Below, one piece after another: positions 1 through 6,383 of a stretch of DNA of 9,670 bases. Numbering within the stretch: position 1 is the first letter of the stretch; each line of letters begins with the position of its first letter. Origin of the DNA: a bacterium (GTDB lineage Bacteria > AUK180); assembly GCA_021162505.1 (NCBI GenBank), contig JAGGYO010000043.1:1-9670 (forward strand), given 5' to 3'. The notes under the pieces were generated by a model. It ran no database searches and had not been told where the DNA came from. It was given only the letters and a program-made list of their open reading frames with translations. The translations under genes and the position numbers were made by a program.

Positions 1-1
1 A

Positions 2-1195
2 CCTCCTGTTACCAATTTAATTATTTCTTCACCTAATATACTCACGAATGGATTTGATTATATAACCTATAATACGACACTTTCCCTTACTGCTACCGAT
101 GATCTATCAGGTGTAAAAGATACCTATTACAAATTTATCAATCAATCTTGGCAAACCTATGCAGGTGGGAATATTGACTTTTCCTTTTTAAGTTACGGGC
201 CACATACAATTTATTACTATAGCATTGACAACGATAATAATACCGAGCAAACAAAAGCTATGGATATTTTTACCGATAATATTGCCCCGCAAAGTGGTAT
301 TAATATTGGTGAACCTAAATTTTTAAATAATACTATCTACACAATAGCACACAATACGCCCATTACTCTAAATGCCAACGATAACGATGGATGCGGCGTT
401 AATTTTATTAAATATACTCTAAATTCAAACACAAGTTCATGGACAATTTATGCGGGCAGTTTTGATTTTTCAAGTTATATCGATGGACAATACATCATTA
501 ATTATTTTAGTGGCGATCTCCTTGATAATAATGAAAATATCCATTCCTTGACCGTTAATGTAGTTTCATCGTTGAATGCCACTATTGATTTTGATCCCGA
601 TACGCTAAATCTCCAAAGCGAGGGAAAACCCGTTACTGTTTATATTGAGTTACCAAATGAATATGATGTCAATGATATTAATATTTCCACCCTTCTATTG
701 AACGATCAAGTCTATGCTTTGGCTTCGCCAACTGAAATTGGCGACCATAATAGTAATGGCATCCCGGATCTAATGGTTAAATTCGATAGGAAATCGGTTG
801 AAGATATTTTATCAGTGGGAGATAATGTTGAGATAAAAATATCCGGATACATTGGAAATATTCCTTTTATTGGATATGATCATATTAAAACGATTAATCC
901 TCCTTATGAATCGGATAATACAGTTGTAATGGGAAATAAGATCAATCCCAATGAGAATAGCCCGGTGCAAATATATTCAAAGCTATCCAAACCCACAAAA
1001 GTTACCATAAAAGTATATACCCTTAATGGAAAATTTGTTAAAAAGATAATGGATGAATATAAAGGAGCAGGAACTTTTGAAGCTTTTTGGAACGGCACAA
1101 ATGCAAAGGATCAAATTGTTGCAAGTGGTATCTATTTGATAAATATTCATACTGATTATTTTAATGAAACAAAGAAGGTCCTTATTGTCAAATAG
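2..1195 (+). CDS. Secreted surface protein, C-terminal part (OmpL47/Ig-like repeats, FlgD-Ig-like end)
   Basis: The frame is open to the left edge, so the gene starts outside the window; 397 residues are visible, with stop TAG at 1193-1195. Two similar repeats come first, at visible residues about 1-93 and 94-187. Both carry a pattern like 'LTATDDLSGV..TYYK', a Trp followed by 'YAG', and a Tyr-rich strand, as in OmpL47-type or Ig-like beta domains. Next, about residues 188-300, is a beta domain with an Asp/Asn-rich loop (DHNSNGIPDLMVKFDR) that resembles a calcium-binding loop. The last 85 residues look like a FlgD-Ig-like domain ('VTIKVYTLNGKFVKK...WNGTNAKDQIVASGIYLI'). In type IX secretion organisms this fold often ends cell-surface or exported proteins. 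It probably acts outside the cell. The N-terminal catalytic or adhesive part, if any, is not visible. It overlaps the PorV-like gene that follows, which supports a shared operon. Confidence 0.85.
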   Translation, partial: PPVTNLIISSPNILTNGFDYITYNTTLSLTATDDLSGVKDTYYKFINQSWQTYAGGNIDFSFLSYGPHTIYYYSIDNDNNTEQTKAMDIFTDNIAPQSGINIGEPKFLNNTIYTIAHNTPITLNANDNDGCGVNFIKYTLNSNTSSWTIYAGSFDFSSYIDGQYIINYFSGDLLDNNENIHSLTVNVVSSLNATIDFDPDTLNLQSEGKPVTVYIELPNEYDVNDINISTLLLNDQVYALASPTEIGDHNSNGIPDLMVKFDRKSVEDILSVGDNVEIKISGYIGNIPFIGYDHIKTINPPYESDNTVVMGNKINPNENSPVQIYSKLSKPTKVTIKVYTLNGKFVKKIMDEYKGAGTFEAFWNGTNAKDQIVASGIYLINIHTDYFNETKKVLIVK

Positions 1196-2645
1196 AAGCA
1201 AAATAATATTTTTGCTCATATTATTTATTCTTATGCCCATTATTCCTGATTCGTCGGGAAATAGCGGCGCTGACTTTTTAACCTGGGATATTGGAGGTGC
1301 GCCCTCTGCCATGGGGGGGTCTTATACATCTATTGCAAACAGTATCTATTCAATACATTATAATCCTGCTGGGGTCATTCAAGCAGAGGAGCAACTGATC
1401 GGTTTTTCACATTTACAGCTCTTCTCTGACACTAATATGGAAAATCTTATTTATATTTTTCCAGGATTTTTCAACGGTTATTTTGGCTTCAGTATTTTAT
1501 ACAGCAGCACGATTTTTGACTGGTATGATCTATACGGAAACAAAACTGCACTAAATATTTACAATGTTTCATTGAATTTGACCTATGGAAAAACTCTCTT
1601 TAAAAATTCAAGTTTGGGTGTAACCATTAAAGGATTTAAAAGACAATTTGATGATGTTTCTTCACAGGGAGCCGCCCTTGATATTGGATTATTGACACAT
1701 TTTTTTCATAAGAAATTAAATCTTGGCGTAACATTACAAAATTTTGGTATTCAGAGTCCCTTTGATGAAGTGAACGATCCAATGCCCCTAACAGTAAATG
1801 TGGGAATTAATTATAAATTAATCTTAGCAAGATATTTTTCAATAGTATTTTCAGGAGATCTGAACAATAATTTAAAAGAAAAACCCAATGAAACAAATGA
1901 AATTCTTGGATTGGAATTTAATCTATTTGATATGATATCCATCCGAGGTGGTTATAATTTTCAAAATGAAAACAATCCCATAACCGCAGGGATCGGTATA
2001 AAATTATTTGCCTTTACCGTAGATTATGCATACAGTTATAATGAATATTTAGGAAATGTTCATTATTTTACAATTATCCTTAAACCCAAATCTCTATTTG
2101 CAAGAAAACAAAAAATGAAAGATAAAATCATCAAAAAGAATAATTCAACAGAAAATATTTCAAAAAAAGACAATAGAAAAAAAGAAAAAACTAATTTAAA
2201 AAAGGAAATTTCCAAAAAAGAAGAAATTATAGGAAATAAATCCTTAGGAGACAAAAATATTAAAGGTAAGATCAATGAAGAAGAAATGGGGTTGAATAAA
2301 TCCATAAAGGCAAATACGAAAATTCTGTTATTCTATGAAACGGCTAAATATCTTTTAAAAGAAGATAATATTAAAATATTGAGAAATATAATTAAACTAC
2401 TAAATAATTTTCCATATAAATATATCGTTATTAAGGGCTATTCTGATATACTGGGAGAAAATTTATATAATCTAACTTTAAGTAAAAAAAGAGCAGAAAG
2501 AGTGAAAAGATTTCTATTAAAATCAGGTATTGATAAAGAAAAGATCGTTGTTAAGGCATTTGGAGTGAACGAACCATTGGGAGATAATGATTCGGATATT
2601 GGTAGACAAAAAAACAGGCGGGTTGAGATCATTATAAAATACTAA
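1164..2645 (+). CDS. PorV-like outer-membrane barrel fused to an OmpA peptidoglycan-binding domain
   Basis: The 493-residue protein starts with a signal peptide (basic n-region, hydrophobic residues about 14-27). Residues 35-71 carry the PorV/PorQ (UPF0164) signature, 'GADFL...GGAPSAMGGSYTS...YNPAG'. Amphipathic beta strands continue to about residue 307. Residues 313-386 form a linker with about 22 lysines. Residues 387-493 are an OmpA C-terminal domain with 'GYSD', 'LSKKRAERV' and 'GRQKNRRVEI'. Asp428 and Arg443 have the 15-residue spacing of the pair that binds diaminopimelate in OmpA. It should sit in the outer membrane and grip peptidoglycan. PorV itself is a type IX secretion shuttle, so a link with the neighbouring FlgD-Ig-like protein is plausible but inferred. 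Start: ATG at 1164 has no clear Shine-Dalgarno; TTG at 1185 has AGAAGG at 1173-1178, spacing 6, and would give 486 residues with the signal peptide intact. Confidence 0.85.
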   Translation: MKQRRSLLSNRSKIIFLLILFILMPIIPDSSGNSGADFLTWDIGGAPSAMGGSYTSIANSIYSIHYNPAGVIQAEEQLIGFSHLQLFSDTNMENLIYIFPGFFNGYFGFSILYSSTIFDWYDLYGNKTALNIYNVSLNLTYGKTLFKNSSLGVTIKGFKRQFDDVSSQGAALDIGLLTHFFHKKLNLGVTLQNFGIQSPFDEVNDPMPLTVNVGINYKLILARYFSIVFSGDLNNNLKEKPNETNEILGLEFNLFDMISIRGGYNFQNENNPITAGIGIKLFAFTVDYAYSYNEYLGNVHYFTIILKPKSLFARKQKMKDKIIKKNNSTENISKKDNRKKEKTNLKKEISKKEEIIGNKSLGDKNIKGKINEEEMGLNKSIKANTKILLFYETAKYLLKEDNIKILRNIIKLLNNFPYKYIVIKGYSDILGENLYNLTLSKKRAERVKRFLLKSGIDKEKIVVKAFGVNEPLGDNDSDIGRQKNRRVEIIIKY

Positions 2646-2652
2646 ATTTCAC

Positions 2653-2681
2653 TTGAAAAAAAATCGTTTTTATAAGATAAT
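2653..2681 (+). promoter_or_regulatory. Candidate sigma-70-type promoter for nadA
   Basis: TTGAAA at 2653-2658 and GATAAT at 2676-2681 are separated by 17 bases, each one mismatch from consensus. Transcription would start near 2688, leaving a leader of only about 11 bases, just enough for the ribosome binding site. The match could be chance in AT-rich DNA, but its place in the 53-base gap before nadA fits. Confidence 0.4.
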
Positions 2682-2687
2682 AAGGAA

Positions 2688-2693
2688 AAGGAG
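2688..2693 (+). promoter_or_regulatory. Ribosome binding site of nadA
   Basis: AAGGAG lies 5 bases before ATG at 2699. Another ATG at 2694 follows it directly in a different frame, but it is too close to be used and does not open the nadA frame. Confidence 0.8.
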
Positions 2694-2698
2694 ATGCT

Positions 2699-3604
2699 AT
2701 GGATTATGCAAGGGAGATCCTTAAATTAAAGAAAGAAAAAGATGCTTTAATTCTGGTTCATAACTATCAAAGCGAAGAGATACAGCTCATCGGAGATATC
2801 CTTGGGGACTCCCTTGATCTTTCAAGAAAAGCAAAAGATTCTGACAAAGAACTCATTGTTTTTTGTGGGGTTTCATTTATGGCGGAATCTGCAAAAATAC
2901 TCTCTCCTGAAAAGACAATCCTTCATCCCGTAAGAGAAGCACGATGTCCCATGGCTGATATGATCTCAGCAGAGAAGGTAAAAATATTAAGAGAAGAATT
3001 CCCGGATGCTGCCTTTGTCGCTTATATTAATACAAATGCCGAAACCAAAACAGAGGTAGATGTAATATGCACTTCTGCAAATGCCGTTAATATCGTGAGA
3101 AACCTTCCTCAAAAGCAGATAGTCTTCCTGCCTGATAAGAATTTAGGGCGTTTCGTTGCCAAACAGGTCCCTGAAAAAGAGATCATTTTGTTTGATGGAT
3201 TCTGCTCTGTACATGAATTTCTCTATGTAAAAGAATTAAATGAAACAAAAGAACACCATCCAAATGCCATTGTCCTCACACATCCCGAAGCCAATGAAAA
3301 TATCTCAAATCTTTCTGATCATTTATTCGGAACAGGTGGTATGATAAATTTTGTAAAAAACTCAGACCATAAGGAGTTTATAATCGGAACGGAGGAAGGA
3401 CTTACTGACAGATTAAGAAGAGAATTTCCCGAGAAGAAATTTTTTGCTTTGCAACCAAGGATCATTTGTGAGAATATGAAAAAGATAAAATTAGAAGATG
3501 TGTATCTATCACTTTTGAATTTGCAATACAAGGTTGAGCTCTCTACTGAAATATTAGAAAAAGCAAAAGCACCCCTTGATCGAATGCTTGAATTGAGCAA
3601 GTAA
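2699..3604 (+). CDS. nadA: Quinolinate synthase (NadA)
   Basis: NadA condenses iminoaspartate with dihydroxyacetone phosphate to quinolinate, the precursor of NAD, in the cytoplasm with a [4Fe-4S] cluster. The 301 residues match the short form seen in thermophiles such as Thermotoga. Visible motifs are HNYQ (21-24), GDSLDLSRKA (36-45), FCGVSFMAESAKIL (55-68), ARCPMADM (81-88), TSANA (125-129), FLPDKNLG (143-150), HPEA (195-198) and GTEEGLTDRL (230-239). The three cluster cysteines are Cys83, Cys169 and Cys257. Two family positions differ: the usual HPEC reads HPEA, and the GVHF/GVDF motif reads GVSF; neither is a cluster ligand. nadB and nadC are not in the window, so the iminoaspartate source (NadB or an aspartate dehydrogenase) must be elsewhere. 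It probably has its own promoter and a weak terminator after it. Confidence 0.97.
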   Translation: MDYAREILKLKKEKDALILVHNYQSEEIQLIGDILGDSLDLSRKAKDSDKELIVFCGVSFMAESAKILSPEKTILHPVREARCPMADMISAEKVKILREEFPDAAFVAYINTNAETKTEVDVICTSANAVNIVRNLPQKQIVFLPDKNLGRFVAKQVPEKEIILFDGFCSVHEFLYVKELNETKEHHPNAIVLTHPEANENISNLSDHLFGTGGMINFVKNSDHKEFIIGTEEGLTDRLRREFPEKKFFALQPRIICENMKKIKLEDVYLSLLNLQYKVELSTEILEKAKAPLDRMLELSK

Positions 3605-3614
3605 AATTGGGGCC

Positions 3615-3642
3615 GGTGGTTAACAGAGTCAACACCTCTTTT
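3615..3642 (+). terminator. Weak candidate terminator after nadA
   Basis: GGTGGTTAAC (3615-3624) can pair with GTCAACACC (3628-3636) around an AGA loop, with one bulged G and one mismatch, followed by TCTTTT. It lies 11 bases after the nadA stop. The stem is imperfect and the T run short, so this is tentative. Confidence 0.35.
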
Positions 3643-3661
3643 AAATTTAGAGTCAAATATT

Positions 3662-3668
3662 AGGAGGG
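3662..3668 (+). promoter_or_regulatory. Ribosome binding site that fixes a GTG start
   Basis: AGGAGGG stands 4 bases before GTG at 3673. The overlapping ATG at 3671 runs straight into TGA (ATGTGA), so it cannot be the start; the strong Shine-Dalgarno must serve the GTG two bases on. Confidence 0.75.
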
Positions 3669-3672
3669 ATAT

Positions 3673-4608
3673 GTGAAAAGTGTAAAATATTTTATTCTAA
3701 GAATATTACTTATATTTATCTTGTTTTTACCTTCATACAACCTTTTCTTTGCTAGTGGAAATCCTGCCTTAAAACTCGTGAAAAAAATAACAATAGTTTA
3801 CAAAACTATTCCAAATGTTCAAAAGAACCTTTTGAGTTTGGATATATACCCCATAAAAATAGGAAAAAATCAGCCGGTTATTATTTGGGTACATGGTGGT
3901 GGCTGGATGTTAGGAGACAAAAACAATCAAATCGATAATAAGATCAAGCTTTTCCAGAAACTTGGATATATCCTTGTTAGCGTCAATTACCGACTTTCTC
4001 CCAATCCAATGAAAATAAGTGATCCAAACCGTATTAAATATCCAGAACACTTAAAAGATATAGCAAATGCTGTTAATTGGATATATAAAAATATTCAAAA
4101 ATACAACGGAGATAATAAAAAGATGGTAATAATGGGACACTCTGCCGGTGCACAGCTTGTTGCCCTGCTTGCCTGCGATCCAGAATTTTTAAACGCCCAC
4201 AATTTAAAAACTGATATTTTCAAAGCTGTGATCTCACTTGATACCCGGGGTTATAATATAAAGGAAAGCATTGACAATTCAGGCAAAAGATTGAAACAAA
4301 TGTATATTAATGGATTTGGAAATGATGAAAAGATCTGGGAAAAGGCAAGTGCCGTGAACTATCTTGATACAAATAAATATTTGCCAAAGAACTGGATCAT
4401 TGCTGAAAGAGGAAAAAAGGATAGGGTCCAAGCGGAAGATAACTTTGCAATGGAGCTAAAAAATAAGGGATTAAATATTATGATAATCCATGCAAGACAA
4501 CTTTCTCATCGTGAGGTAAATGCCCATATTGGTCTCGAGGGTGATAAGATCATAACACCTGTTATTGTTGATTTCTTGAAAAAGTGTTTTAATGATAAAG
4601 CTAAATGA
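3673..4608 (+). CDS. Secreted alpha/beta-hydrolase, esterase-like (BD-FAE/Abhydrolase_3 type)
   Basis: The 311-residue protein has an N-terminal signal peptide (hydrophobic residues about 7-27, possible cleavage after FFA, no lipobox Cys), so it should be exported to the periplasm or beyond. The serine hydrolase fold is clear. HGGGW at 74-78 supplies the oxyanion hole, 'VSVNYRLSP' follows at 102-110, and GHSAGA at 155-160 gives nucleophile Ser157. The likely acid is Asp250 ('GKKDR') and the likely catalytic histidine His285 ('NAHIG'). Proteins of this build hydrolyse carboxylic esters, including feruloyl and acetyl esters on polysaccharides, and short peptide- or lipid-like substrates; the substrate cannot be read here. 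The start is GTG behind a strong Shine-Dalgarno. It lies 68 bases after nadA and converges on the minus-strand cluster across the repeat-rich gap. Function beyond 'esterase' is a guess. Confidence 0.9.
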   Translation: MKSVKYFILRILLIFILFLPSYNLFFASGNPALKLVKKITIVYKTIPNVQKNLLSLDIYPIKIGKNQPVIIWVHGGGWMLGDKNNQIDNKIKLFQKLGYILVSVNYRLSPNPMKISDPNRIKYPEHLKDIANAVNWIYKNIQKYNGDNKKMVIMGHSAGAQLVALLACDPEFLNAHNLKTDIFKAVISLDTRGYNIKESIDNSGKRLKQMYINGFGNDEKIWEKASAVNYLDTNKYLPKNWIIAERGKKDRVQAEDNFAMELKNKGLNIMIIHARQLSHREVNAHIGLEGDKIITPVIVDFLKKCFNDKAK

Positions 4609-4619
4609 CACCAAAGACA

Positions 4620-4650
4620 AACACGAATTATGTCAATTAAGTAAATTAAA
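4620..4650 (-). repeat. 9-bp-period repeat, inverted degenerate copy
   Basis: On the minus strand the units read TTTAATTTA, CTTAATTGA, CATAATTCG, then TGT. They align with TTTAATTCG, TTTAATTCG, CGTAATTCG of the copy at 5254-5288. This copy starts 12 bases after the stop of the hydrolase gene. It is the most diverged of the three and therefore the least certain. Confidence 0.5.
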
Positions 4651-4748
4651 ATAAATTTGAAGTTCGGAATTTATAATATCTTAAATCGGGGACTTTTGAC
4701 AATATAAATGTATTTAACATGTTTTTTCTCTTTTCTTTTTTTTTGTAA

Positions 4749-4811
4749 AATTCTCAACTCTCAATTATTTATCCGGCACTTTGAAAAGGTGCGGTAGTCA
4801 ATTCTCAACTG
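4749..4811. repeat. Direct repeat of AATTCTCAACT
   Basis: The 11-mer AATTCTCAACT occurs exactly at 4749-4759 and 4800-4810. The first copy runs on into a second half-copy (CTCAATT). The CCGGCAC hairpin lies between the two copies. Confidence 0.55.
4773..4794. repeat. Short hairpin
   Basis: CCGGCACTT can pair with AAGGTGCGG around a short T/GAA loop, giving about nine pairs with one bulged G and one G-T pair. It is the only GC-rich fold in the left half of the gap. No T run follows on the plus strand, so it is not an obvious terminator. Confidence 0.5.
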
Positions 4812-4843
4812 TTTTCAGAACTTCGTGGCAATTAAATTAATCT

Positions 4844-4867
4844 GTTCAAAGTTCCATGTTCAAAAGT
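4844..4867. repeat. GTTCAAAG-type word repeat, copy 1
   Basis: GTTCAAAGTTCC followed by GTTCAAAAGT resembles the second copy at 5119-5140, where GTTCAAAAG and GTTCAAAGGTTCC appear in the opposite order. Each copy is itself an internal repeat of GTTCAAA. Confidence 0.5.
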
Positions 4868-4876
4868 GGCGAAGTC

Positions 4877-4908
4877 ATTATGAGAGGTTTGCAAAACCTC
4901 GTAATAAT
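4877..4908. repeat. Imperfect 32-base hairpin
   Basis: GAGGTTT (4884-4890) and AAACCTC (4894-4900) pair perfectly around GCA. The stem continues through a short mismatch into ATTAT (4877-4881) against ATAAT (4904-4908). It could form in RNA from either strand or as a cruciform in DNA. No T run follows, so a terminator role is weak. Confidence 0.7.
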
Positions 4909-4972
4909 CTCATCTCTTCATTTTTTCTTTTAAATTTTCAGTTAAGTACTTATTCTTAATTACTATTGACGA

Positions 4973-5019
4973 AACCTTTTTGAAAAGAGAAAACTTGTTT
5001 TCTAGTAGTCAAAAAGGTT
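4973..5019. repeat. Nested perfect inverted repeat
   Basis: The outer arms AACCTTTTTGA (4973-4983) and TCAAAAAGGTT (5009-5019) are perfect 11-base complements. Inside, AGAAAAC (4988-4994) and GTTTTCT (4997-5003) are perfect 7-base complements around TT. The two stems are joined by AAAG and AGTAG, so one long hairpin with an internal loop results. Confidence 0.85.
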
Positions 5020-5076
5020 AAGGATAAGAAAATTTATTTTATGACTGAAGATTTATATTTTTTAATTCGAGTTTTT

Positions 5077-5110
5077 AAAATCCGTCTAATCCGTCTAATC
5101 CGTGGTTAAT
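5077..5110 (+). repeat. 9-bp-period repeat, forward copy 1
   Basis: The units are AAAATCCG, TCTAATCCG (5085-5093), TCTAATCCG (5094-5102) and the closing TGGTTAAT (5103-5110). The build of unit-unit-unit plus GGTTAAT end is the same as at 5254-5288, but the units differ at fixed positions. Confidence 0.8.
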
Positions 5111-5118
5111 AAATTTTT

Positions 5119-5140
5119 GGTTCAAAAGTTCAAAGGTTCC
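5119..5140. repeat. GTTCAAAG-type word repeat, copy 2
   Basis: GGTTCAAAAGTTCAAAGGTTCC follows 8 bases after forward copy 1 of the 9-bp element. Compare the related words at 4844-4867. Confidence 0.5.
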
Positions 5141-5145
5141 AAAAA

Positions 5146-5215
5146 GTAGTCCTAAGCACTGAGTTATGATTATTGGTACTAAGTGGAGAAACTAAATACT
5201 TAGTACTGCATACTG
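5146..5215. repeat. Degenerate AGTACT/TTAGTAC word cluster
   Basis: Variants of a 'TAAGTACT / TTAGTACT / GAGTACT' theme recur: CCTAAGCACTGAG, GGTACTAAGT, AATACTTAGTACT, CATACTG. A related word, TTAAGTACTTA, is at 4942-4952. The units are too diverged to define an exact period. Confidence 0.4.
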
Positions 5216-5253
5216 TTTTTCAATGCTCCGTGGTTATTCTATTTCTTTTTCTC

Positions 5254-5288
5254 TTTAATTCGTTTAATTCGCGTAATTCGCGGTTAAT
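5254..5288 (+). repeat. 9-bp-period repeat, forward copy 2
   Basis: TTTAATTCG (5254-5262), TTTAATTCG (5263-5271) and CGTAATTCG (5272-5280) are followed by CGGTTAAT (5281-5288). It ends 9 bases before the glycosyltransferase stop, i.e. just downstream of that minus-strand gene. Confidence 0.8.
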
Positions 5289-5297
5289 ACTCGCTTT

Positions 5298-6383
5298 TTA
5301 CTTTTCAAGCAATGAACGATAGAGATCATAAGTATCATTAATTGTCCTTTGAATAGTGAAATTATTCAATACCAGCTCACGACCCTTTTCTCCCATCTCT
5401 TTTTGAATCACCTTATTGCCCTGCAATCTGGAAATAGCATAAATAAGATCTTGTGAATTGGCTTTTTCACAAAGGAAACCATTTACACTATCTCTAATGA
5501 GTTCAAGATTTTCAGGGATGCGAGTCGAGATAACAGGTTTTCCCATTACCATTGCTTCACGAATTACTCCTGAAAAACCCTCTCTTAATGTTGGAAGCAC
5601 AAAGACATCTGTTGCCTTTAAGATCTCAGGTATATCCTCTCTGTATCCTAAAGGAATAACATATTTACCGATATTCAGCTCTTTTATAATAGAGAGAAAT
5701 TCTTCATTATCTGTTCCTTTCCCGGCGAAAAGGAAAACGCTATCATTGAAGTTCATCCGTCCCTTATGTATCGCTTTTAAAAGATATTCCAATCCCTTAT
5801 GAGGTAAAAAATTGGCAATACATGTAATTATCTCTTTCTCATTTGAGATCCCCAGTTCTTCTCTAATATTGCTCTCAATATAAGGATCGAATTTCTGGGT
5901 ATCAACACCGCTATATATAACTTTAATCCTCTCGGCAGGGATTCCACTTGCCATAAGTACATTTTTTACCTCTTCCGATACAGCGATCAATTTGTCGATG
6001 GCTTTATTATTATATTTGAACCGCGAGAAAATATTCTGTTTAAAAGCGATCCTGCGGGAAATAACTAATTTGAATTTTTTATAAATAAACATTTTCATAA
6101 AAAGCATATTTGTATGTACCGTAGACCTATGTACATTCACAATATCAATTTTTTCACCTATTAATATTTCCTTTACCGCTTTGATATACTTGAAATCAAT
6201 ATGACTATGCGGAATCAAATAATAAACTTTAATCCCCATAGCCTGCGATTTTTCCCCCAAAATTGAACCCGGAACGGTAATCAATATTGATTTTGAATCC
6301 GACGGCTGGTTCTTAAGTATTTCATAAGTTTGATTTTGACCACCACTCCAGGCAGTCCCAACAATTATGTGAGCTATATTCAT
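5298..6383 (-). CDS. Family 4 glycosyltransferase (GT-B fold)
   Basis: This 361-residue cytoplasmic enzyme should move a sugar from a nucleotide-sugar donor to a glycan, lipid or similar acceptor. The N-terminal Rossmann half opens with 'IAHIIVGTAWSGGQNQTYEIL', the glycine-rich acceptor-side start common in GT4. The C-terminal half has the donor-site Lys196 in 'NFLPHKG', 'VFLFAGKG' (216-223), 'GYREDIPEIL' (247-256) and the E-x7-E motif Glu268 to Glu276 in 'EGFSGVIREAMVMGKPVIST'. Length and motifs are complete. Its ATG overlaps the radical SAM stop in ATGA (6380-6383), and AAAGG at 6391-6395 lies 7 bases upstream, so translation is probably coupled. Donor and acceptor are unknown; a role in lipopolysaccharide or surface glycan synthesis is usual for such genes, but no other glycan gene is adjacent. 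Confidence 0.93.
   Translation of the reverse strand: MNIAHIIVGTAWSGGQNQTYEILKNQPSDSKSILITVPGSILGEKSQAMGIKVYYLIPHSHIDFKYIKAVKEILIGEKIDIVNVHRSTVHTNMLFMKMFIYKKFKLVISRRIAFKQNIFSRFKYNNKAIDKLIAVSEEVKNVLMASGIPAERIKVIYSGVDTQKFDPYIESNIREELGISNEKEIITCIANFLPHKGLEYLLKAIHKGRMNFNDSVFLFAGKGTDNEEFLSIIKELNIGKYVIPLGYREDIPEILKATDVFVLPTLREGFSGVIREAMVMGKPVISTRIPENLELIRDSVNGFLCEKANSQDLIYAISRLQGNKVIQKEMGEKGRELVLNNFTIQRTINDTYDLYRSLLEK

Larger units (their letters stand above)
4609..5297. other. Gene-free convergent gap packed with short repeats and hairpins
   Basis: No reading frame with a plausible ribosome binding site is seen on either strand, and no tRNA- or rRNA-like fold. The stretch holds three copies of a 9-bp-period element, a nested inverted repeat, two other hairpins, a pyrimidine tract (4722-4744), and pairs of short related words. 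It lies between the stops of two convergent genes, so it contains both transcript ends, although no textbook terminator stands out. It looks like a collecting site for small dispersed elements rather than a decayed gene. Confidence 0.8.

Noticed and set aside
2063..2305. Minus-strand hydrophobic frame opposite the PorV-OmpA linker
   Set aside because: Phe/Leu/Ser richness is the mirror of the lysine codons on the other strand; no independent evidence of a gene.
2656..2672. Terminator (AAAAA-TCG-TTTTT) after the PorV-OmpA gene
   Set aside because: The stem is five A-T pairs only, too weak to count, and it falls within the spacer of the candidate nadA promoter.
5077..5288. CRISPR-like array
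   Set aside because: The units are 9 bases, directly adjacent without spacers, and no cas genes are present.
4609..5297. Insertion sequence or decayed gene in the gap
   Set aside because: No transposase fragment, no paired long terminal repeats with target duplication, and no degraded homologous reading frame could be seen.
5458..5802. Plus-strand frame inside the glycosyltransferase gene
   Set aside because: It is fully antisense to a complete, motif-bearing glycosyltransferase and has no recognisable domain.
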